A DNA stretch of 64,000 nt from Phorcus lineatus (lineage: Eukaryota; Mollusca; Gastropoda; Trochida; Trochidae). Every line of letters begins with the position of its first letter. The first letter of the stretch is position 1. The notes under the pieces were generated by a model that saw only the letters and a program-made list of their open reading frames with translations, was not told the origin of the DNA and made no database searches. The position numbers were made by a program, and so were the translations under genes. Location: positions 25,433,911 through 25,497,910 of the forward strand of contig OV121085.1 of assembly GCA_921293015.1 (NCBI GenBank), written 5' to 3'. Below are positions 59,201 through 64,000 of the stretch, one piece after another.

Positions 59201-62200
59201 CACGTGCCTCAGACAAGGCCATGGGTGACAACCGCAAGAGTCAGCAGGTGAGTCCACCCTCACTCACACACGTACACACTCACTCTCTAACTCCTGAGTA
59301 GCTCTGAGTCAAGTGGTAAGTCAGTCAGCTCACCATCCATCTGCAAGTCTCCCTGTACAGAGCGTATCAACTAACAGCAGATTGGACCAAGCTCTGTAGG
59401 TCATTCATTGAAAATGAATTGCTGTTTTATGATTTGAAGAATATACTTAAATGTCAGATATATCTATGATTTGAATGTTCTATAATCAAATGGTTCAAAA
59501 GGTATGCATTTCGTTTGTAATCATCATGCCATGGAAGCCGTTTGCCTTGTTTTACAATTTTGAAATATTTGCTTTGCTTTGGTAACAGAAGTATTTGGTG
59601 ATAGTTTCCCTGATATTATACCTAATAGACAAATTTTTGCTATCTTGAAAGAGATAGTTTTTAGATTTCTCTTTTCAAACTTCTTCACTTGGTAATGTGC
59701 TGCTGTTCATATGGTGTTGCCGGGGTTACAGTACCTGAAACTTGGCAGTCTCCATGACCCTATCCTGGACGACGTCCGCGACTTCACCGTGTGCTCGGAG
59801 GCGATGACCAAGATGGGAATCAGTGAGGCCGACAAGAACAACATCTTCCGACTGGTGGCAGCGGTGCTGCACCTCGGCAACATCTGCTTTGAGGACAACC
59901 ATGAGGATACTAAAGGTCAGTTAAACACCCAAGAGTCAAGGAAAGCATTCTTACTGTTTACTACTCACAAATCATTTGCCAGTATTCAGCAACATGAAAG
60001 GGGGCCGGTGTATTAGAAGTACTGTACAGTATACAGGAGTATTTTGTTGCAGGTGGTTGCATGGTCAGACAGTCAGCAGAGTCGTCACTGCTGATCGCAG
60101 CTCACCTGATTGAGGTGGACAAGGAGGAACTGAGAGACTCCCTCACCAGTCGGGTGATGCAGGCCGTCCGCGGGGGCAGCAAGGGAACAGCTATCAAGTA
60201 GGGCTTAAGTACTTCTTAATTTAAGCTCTTGTTGTATTTCTAGAAAAAAATAAGATGATTCCATGTTTCAATTGAGATACTTAAAATCAAGAGAGATTAT
60301 GATATATAATTCTTTCAATAAATAGTTCATCGATTCTTATTGCTTGAATTAACTGTTGTTCTACACAATTATTTTTATATCTTACTGCTATTTTTTCTTT
60401 CAAAGAAAGAAACCATGTTGAAAGATTGATGACCAATCTTTTCTTATAATATGTGACATCGTGTAGTGTTGTGAAGTTAGGTGTCGTGTTATGACAGACA
60501 GTGTTTGTAACGACAGGCTGTGCTGTAATGACAGTGTTTGTGTTGGCTGAATACTTGTGTTGTGATGTTACTGACAGTGTATTTGATGACTGAAGGTGTT
60601 TTGATGTTAGTCTGACAGTGTAATCGATGACTGAAGGTGTTGTGATGTTAGTCTGACAGTGTAATCGATGAAAGAAGGTGTTGTGATGTTACTGACAGTG
60701 TATTTGATGACTGAAGGTGTTGTGATGTTAGTCTGACAGTGTAATCGATGAAAGAAGGTGTTGTGATGTTACTGACAGTGTATTTGATGACTGAAGGTGT
60801 TGTGATGTTAGTCTGACAGTGTAATCGATGACTCAAGGTGTTGTGATGTTACTGACAGTGTATTTGATGACCGAAGGTGTTGTGATGTTACTGACAGTGT
60901 ATTTGATGACTGAAGGTGTTGTGATGTTACTGACAGTGTATTTGATGACTCAAGGTGTTGTGATGTTACTGACAGTGTATTTGATGACTCAAGGTGTTGT
61001 GATGTTACTGAAAGTGTATTTGATGACCGAAGGTGTTGTGATGTTACTGACAGTGTATTTGATGACTCAAGGTGTTGTGATGTTACTGAAAGTGTATTTG
61101 ATGACCGAAGGTGTTGTGATGTTACTGACAGTGTATTTGATGACCGAAGGTGTTGTGATGTTACTGACAGTGTATTTGATGACTCAAGGTGTTGTGATGT
61201 TACTGACAGTGTATTTGATGACTCAAGGTGTTGTGATGTTACTGAAAGTGTATTTGATGACCGAAGGTGTTGTGATGTTACTGAAAGTGTATTTGATGAC
61301 CGAAGGTGTTGTGATGTTACTGACAGTGTATTTGATAACTCAAGGTGTTGTGATGTTACTGAAAGTGTATTTGATGACCGAAGGTGTTGTGATGTTACTG
61401 ACAGTGTATTTGATGACCGAAGGTGTTGTGATGTTACTGACAGTGTATTTGATGACTCAAGGTGTTGTGATGTTACTGACAGTGTATTTGATGACTCAAG
61501 GTGTTGTGATGTTACTGAAAGTGTATTTGATGACCGAAGGTGTTGTGATGTTACTGACAGTGTATTTGATGACTCAAGGTGTTGTGATGTTACTGACAGT
61601 GTATTTGATGACTCAAGGTGTTGTGATGTTACTGACAGTGTATTTGATGACTCAAGGTGTTGTGATGTTACTGACAGTGTATTTGATGACTCAAGGTGTT
61701 GTGATGTTACTGACAGTGTATTTGATGACCGAAGGTGTTGTGATGTTACTGACAGTGTATTTGATGACTCAAGGTGTTGTGTAGTGATAACTGATTGTGT
61801 CTCTAGAGTTTTTTAATGAAAAATACAAAGGATATATAGAAAAGTAATGTTATTTCTAAGCTACCAAACTGTTATAAACATTACATAAAAAAAATCACAA
61901 AATGAGAAACTGTGAATTTGCAGATAAAATATCAGAAATATCATATATTTTCTCTTTGTTTTATTTTTGTTATCTCTGAAATAGAATAAAAATGTTTTAA
62001 TAGTCAATTTTTTTTTAACATTATCCGGATATATGGATATATTGTCTCTTATGGCGATTCATCGATGTATCACTGGACCCTCACAATATAAGTATTGTGA
62101 TATATTGTCTTTAAAATGTATCATTCACTTGTATCACGTAGTTGACGATGCAAACATCGATAATATTGATGAATTGTTACACCACTAGTGTCGGTAATGA

Positions 62201-63564
62201 CTAATGACTTGTGTTGTGATGACTGACAGTGTTGTAGTGACTGACTTTCTTGTGATGACTGATGGTGTGTCTGAATGACTGATGTCTTGTTGTATTTTAG
62301 GGTCCCATTGAAGACGTTTGAGGCGTCAAGTGCAAGGGATGCACTGGCAAAGGCCATGTACTCCAAGATGTTTGACTACATCGTTGACCAGGTGAACAAG
62401 TCCATTCCCTTCACCTCCTCCACCAACTACATCGGTGTCTTGGACATCGCCGGCTTTGGTAAGTTAGTCTCTCTCTCTTTGTAAACCACTCATATTGCGA
62501 TCAGTGAAAAGTATTGTGGGTCAGTGAGTGCCTCGGCAGGTCTTGCTCCTGCAATCGGCTGTGATTATGCATGCCGCAGTTTAACACTTTTGCTGTAAAC
62601 CATCCTGAGTCGCTTGTAGGGATCCACTTATCTAGAGGGAAGCCACCAATTAAAGATAAGCTATCGCAGAAATATTCTGAGGACCTTGCTGTTTGAGGTA
62701 AAAGGTTATTGTCCTGAACTGATGTGAAGGTAGTAAATCTTGGTGTGACTTGTGTTGCAGAGTACTTCCAGGTGAACAGCTTCGAGCAGTTCTGTATCAA
62801 TTACTGCAATGAGAAGCTGCAGCAGTTCTTCAACGAGCGCATCCTCAAGGAGGTTAGTCAGTACACACAGCATACTATCTCCTAACTCTATCAAAGCAAA
62901 TTAAACACTTTCAAACATAAATAATTTTAACAAGTACTGGTTATTTTTTAAGCTCATTTAACTACTTCGTGATATTCGAGTGTTTTTTAGTCCTTCTGCT
63001 AGAAGCCTTGCCTACTGTTTTGTTTCAGGAACAAATTTTGTACGAGAAGGAAGGACTAAATGTGAAGAAAATCAACTGGACAGACAACCAGGACTGTATC
63101 GGTAGGTTTCAAAGTAACTTGACCTTGAACTAGTCCATTAATATCATACTTTTGAAGAATCATATTGAAACTTTATAGTCCCTTGTTGCTCAGTTTGTCA
63201 TGTATAGACTTGTGTTGATCCAATCCAGATCTGATCGAGGGTAAAGGTGCTGGCATATTTGACCTGCTGGACGAAGAGAGCAAGCTGCCCACCCCTAAAC
63301 CAGACCACTTTACTCATGAGGTGCACGGGCGCAACAAGAACCACTTCCGACTTAGTGTAAGTATCTAATCTCTGAAGCCAGGTTGCAGTAACTACTGCTG
63401 ACACTGATGTTGTGTGAAGGTGTTCTACACATCCTGCTGAGAGTCCTTCTGTCTCTCCTATGTTTCAGGTTCCTCGCAAATCCAAACTCAAGTCCCACAG
63501 AGAGGTAAAGGATGACCAGGGCTTTCTCATCAAGCACTTTGCAGGTGCTGTGTGCTACCATACT
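44256..63564 (+). CDS. MYO6: Unconventional myosin VI heavy chain, 5' part (15 coding exons, continues past window)
   Basis: The 15 exons listed separately join to 1776 nt, exactly 592 codons without a stop, with GT/AG at every junction. The product has the class VI N-terminal barrel ([19 protein letters not shown]), [15 protein letters not shown]-loop GESGAGKT (151-158), switch [10 protein letters not shown] (201-209), [10 protein letters not shown], switch II DIAGFEYF (458-465), [21 protein letters not shown] and [10 protein letters not shown]. Myosin VI is the actin motor that walks toward the minus end and works in endocytosis, membrane tethering and, in animals, sensory and epithelial cells. 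The converter with its reverse-gear insert, IQ motif and cargo tail lie beyond the window. Several introns hold minisatellites. Class assignment is by sequence recall; motor properties are family knowledge. Confidence 0.95.
44373..45051 (+). other. MYO6 intron after coding exon 1
   Basis: AT-rich. Frames at 44543-44767 and 44959-45165 are intron read-through. No element recognised. Confidence 0.7.
45052..45121 (+). CDS. MYO6: MYO6 coding exon 2
   Basis: After TAATGCAG it encodes [23 protein letters not shown] and the first base of Cys. This is the linker after the N-terminal barrel. Donor GTGAGT. Confidence 0.92.
45187..48562 (+). repeat. 60-bp minisatellite, about 56 copies, in MYO6 coding intron 2
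   Basis: The unit is ACGTAACTAATCTGACAACA, then GAGGGTTGGTGCACCAGTG and TAGTGTGTTGT. Length is nearly constant at 60 bp; one unit near 45335 is shortened. Variants recur at fixed places: GGTTGGTGCACC or GGTAGGTCCACC, TGTTGT or TAATGT, AACAGAGG or AACTGAGG, and ACGTAACT or ACGTTACT. The array fills the intron from 66 bp after the donor to about 60 bp before the next acceptor. Confidence 0.97.
48623..48696 (+). CDS. MYO6: MYO6 coding exon 3
   Basis: After GTGTTGCAG it completes Cys and encodes [18 protein letters not shown] to MIY, the conserved entry to the motor core. Donor GTGAGT. Confidence 0.93.
48889..49018 (+). CDS. MYO6: MYO6 coding exon 4
   Basis: After ATTTTCAG it encodes [20 protein letters not shown] to [10 protein letters not shown]. 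The nucleotide-pocket strand and proline-rich loop match class VI. Donor GTGAGA, phase 1. Confidence 0.93.
49238..49412. repeat. Diverged copy of a palindromic MITE
   Basis: ACAATTATGCACTCAGATGA and GTGAATACCTGTTTTCATAG on the left, and TTTATAAAAACAGATGTCAG and CTCATCACCAGTATTTAATTGT-type sequence on the right, match the hairpin at 53478-53623 but with a larger, altered centre. It ends just 11 bp before the acceptor of coding exon 5. Confidence 0.65.
49424..49588 (+). CDS. MYO6: MYO6 coding exon 5 (P-loop)
   Basis: After GATTTCAG it encodes [19 protein letters not shown], then the ATP-binding [19 protein letters not shown] and IEQRILE. It ends on T before GTAAGC, making Ser186 with the next exon where many myosins have Ala. 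Confidence 0.94.
49589..51160 (+). other. MYO6 coding intron 5, first part
   Basis: Contains a (TA)n run at 50231-50262 and repeat R2 copy 2 at about 50370-50590. No other feature is supported. Confidence 0.6.
50370..50590. repeat. Dispersed repeat family R2, copy 2
   Basis: AAAGTAGTGGGGGTATATAG, ATGCAATCACTGGACTATTT, TTTATCAACTTTGACT, ATTCAAGATTCGATATGGTG match 15721-16140 in order. Confidence 0.5.
51165..52190 (+). repeat. 42-bp/81-bp minisatellite in MYO6 coding intron 5
   Basis: The first part (51165-51540) is made of 42-bp units of the type GTCAGAGGAATAAGTGGGCT-TGCTGTGTGTGAAGTTATT. From about 51600 it becomes an 81-bp dimer alternating ATTAGGATGGCTAGCTGTGT and CTAAGTGGAATTGCTGTGTA. Both strands are open across it by chance. 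The array ends about 26 bp before exon 6. Confidence 0.92.
52216..52313 (+). CDS. MYO6: MYO6 coding exon 6 (switch I)
   Basis: After CTCTTTCAG it encodes [20 protein letters not shown] and [12 protein letters not shown]. Switch I (NNNSSRFGK) contacts the ATP phosphates. Donor GTAAGT, phase 0. Confidence 0.95.
53478..53623. repeat. Palindromic MITE (hairpin)
   Basis: GGTCAATACCTGTTTTTATA and GACCCGAGGAAAGCAATATT, followed by GAC, pair perfectly with the inverse across a 16-base centre. Outer bases ACAATTATGGACTGGTGA also pair imperfectly. A diverged copy lies at 49238-49412. Confidence 0.85.
53807..55997. mobile_element. 2.2-kb TIR element with ACGATCG-rich ends
   Basis: CTTTAAA flanks it at 53800-53806 and 55998-56004. 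The ends share CCCAACTCACACTAC in inverted orientation. Subterminal regions (53820-54240 and 55840-55985) are full of CGTACGATCG, GTCGATCGTG and ATCGTA motifs. A 7-bp duplication (8 with one mismatch) suggests hAT-like, but no transposase is seen. It contains a nested inverted-repeat element at 55308-55756. Confidence 0.7.
55308..55756. mobile_element. 449-bp element with AAAGAGCCACTCCGTG ends
   Basis: Perfect 16-bp inverted ends at 55308-55323 and 55741-55756. The target duplication is not evident. The interior shows no coding signal. It is nested in the 2.2-kb element. Confidence 0.65.
56567..56990. mobile_element. CAGGGCTCCAGATAA element, copy 2
   Basis: TTGAATG flanks it at 56560-56566 and 56991-56997. 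The sequence follows copy 1 (5852-6292) along its length (ACTCAGGGGTATTTCACTCC, CTAGGAGTATTTCAAGGTTT, TTTTACGCAGATACGCATC). Ends have a few changes. Inserted in the L1-like remnant. Confidence 0.75.
58158..58322 (+). CDS. MYO6: MYO6 coding exon 7
   Basis: After ATCTACAG it encodes [40 protein letters not shown] and [10 protein letters not shown], conserved in class VI. Donor GTAGGT. Confidence 0.95.
58323..59166 (+). other. MYO6 coding intron 7
   Basis: No repeat family or extra exon recognised. Confidence 0.7.
59167..59247 (+). CDS. MYO6: MYO6 coding exon 8
   Basis: After GGCTGTGTAG it encodes [20 protein letters not shown] and DNRKSQQ, 27 codons. Aligns with the class-specific region between loop 1 and the next helix. 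Donor GTGAGT. Confidence 0.9.
59248..59731 (+). other. MYO6 coding intron 8
   Basis: Nothing recognised beyond splice signals. Confidence 0.7.
59732..59915 (+). CDS. MYO6: MYO6 coding exon 9
   Basis: After GGGGTTACAG it encodes [40 protein letters not shown] and [17 protein letters not shown], the conserved VLHLGN helix region. Donor GTCAGT, phase 1. Confidence 0.94.
60053..60197 (+). CDS. MYO6: MYO6 coding exon 10
   Basis: After TTGTTGCAG it encodes [39 protein letters not shown] and RGGSKGTAI. Donor GTAGGG, phase 2. Confidence 0.93.
60540..61785 (+). repeat. 39-bp minisatellite in MYO6 coding intron 10
   Basis: The unit is GGTGTTGTGATGTTACTGAC plus AGTGTATTTGATGACTCAA, with CTGACAG or CTGAAAG and ACTCAAG or ACCGAAG variants. 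About 24 regular units follow from 60828; the earlier part uses a longer two-part unit with GTAATCGATGA. The 318-codon plus frame across it is the repeat read as a 13-residue unit, not a gene. Confidence 0.95.
62301..62458 (+). CDS. MYO6: MYO6 coding exon 11 (switch II start)
   Basis: After GTATTTTAG it encodes [40 protein letters not shown] and [17 protein letters not shown] is the switch II element. Donor GTAAGT, phase 1. Confidence 0.95.
62761..62852 (+). CDS. MYO6: MYO6 coding exon 12
   Basis: After GTGTTGCAG it encodes [20 protein letters not shown] and [11 protein letters not shown], the relay helix. Donor GTTAGT. Confidence 0.95.
63029..63101 (+). CDS. MYO6: MYO6 coding exon 13
   Basis: After TGTTTCAG it encodes [20 protein letters not shown] and QDCI. 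Donor GTAGGT, phase 1. Confidence 0.94.
63229..63356 (+). CDS. MYO6: MYO6 coding exon 14
   Basis: After CAATCCAG it encodes [20 protein letters not shown] and [20 protein letters not shown] then RLS. Donor GTAAGT. Confidence 0.94.
63469..63564 (+). CDS. MYO6: MYO6 coding exon 15 (last exon seen in window)
   Basis: After ATGTTTCAG it encodes [20 protein letters not shown] and [12 protein letters not shown]. Donor GTAAGT, phase 0. The gene continues beyond base 64000. Confidence 0.94.
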
Positions 63565-63752
63565 GTAAGTCTTATTAGATGATCAGTCTATAAAAATGCA
63601 TGTTAAAAATCAACTGACATGACCCATGGCAACTTTCATGATTTATTGAAATGTATTCAAATTTGACAGTGATTTAACTTTCAATATCTGAAATTGGCTG
63701 TAACACAACTTAGAAAGGGCTTTTTCAAAACACCAACTAATTAGAGCCAGTG

Positions 63753-64000
63753 AACAGAACTGAAAGGGCCCGTGGTCACTGAGGCGTGAGTCCTGCCTCA
63801 TGATGTGATAGTATAGCCCCTATAACAGAACTGAAAGGGCCCGTGGTCACTGAGGCGTGAGTCCTGCCTCATGATGTGATAGTATAGCCACTATAACAGA
63901 ACTGAAAGGGCCCGTGGTCACTGAGGCGTGAGTCCTGCCTCATGATGTGATAGTATAGCCCCTATAACAGAACTGAAAGGGCCCGTGGTCACTGAGGCGT
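63753..64000 (+). repeat. 71-bp minisatellite in MYO6 coding intron 15, runs off window
   Basis: Three and a half nearly identical units containing AACTGAAAGGGCCCGTGGTC and CTGAGGCGTGAGTCCTGCCT. The array continues past the end. Confidence 0.93.

Noticed and set aside
60828..61784. 318-codon open frame of a 13-residue repeat
   Set aside because: It is the 39-bp minisatellite read in its one open frame; it lies in a MYO6 intron and has no non-repeat domain.

Overview
This is a stretch of animal nuclear genome: AT-rich, with intron-split genes, many transposable elements and long minisatellites. The two host genes, akirin and class VI myosin, occur across animals. The non-LTR retrotransposons (GDVHPNPxP leader before the endonuclease, GVPQGSVLGPLLF reverse transcriptase) and the density of small terminal-inverted-repeat (TIR) elements recall molluscan or other lophotrochozoan genomes. 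That assignment is an inference, not a proof.

Layout. 1-9015 is a pile of nested transposable elements. The oldest layer is a repeat whose relative forms the core of another element at 28416-30656. It has been entered by a MITE with telomere-like repeats (1651-1857), a TA-flanked element with ACGTT-rich ends (1872-7885) and an 854-bp element flanked by an 8-bp duplication (7989-8842). The TA-flanked element holds a 5'-truncated I-like LINE, inside it a TIR element, and inside that a smaller one. 9698-15095 is a complete four-exon akirin gene (188 residues) with a piggyBac-like element in its last intron. 15.7-22.3 kb holds dispersed repeats, LINE relics and a 1.9-kb TIR element. 22.98-26.03 kb is a 53-bp minisatellite split by a 5'-truncated LINE with an 11-bp target duplication. 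26.5-32.2 kb is a minus-strand LINE interrupted by a 3.4-kb element with about 580-bp TIRs. 33415-37737 is a near full-length LINE of the same family as the 23-kb copy, bounded by an 11-bp duplication and interrupted by a palindromic 383-bp MITE.

From about 38 kb to the end lies the 5' part of an unconventional myosin VI gene: a possible non-coding first exon ending at 38303, then 15 coding exons (44256-63564) encoding 592 in-frame residues of the motor domain, with P-loop, switch I and switch II present. The gene continues beyond the window. Five of its introns carry five unrelated minisatellites (68, 60, 42/81, 39 and 71 bp). The large intron 6 also holds an L1-like LINE remnant broken by two DNA elements.

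The two host genes lie on the same strand about 29 kb apart and are functionally unrelated as far as can be seen. I saw no tRNA, rRNA or CRISPR array. Splice sites were placed by hand from GT/AG signals, reading-frame continuity and recall of the protein families. Element boundaries rest on visible target-site duplications (TSDs), restored frames or a paralogous empty site.
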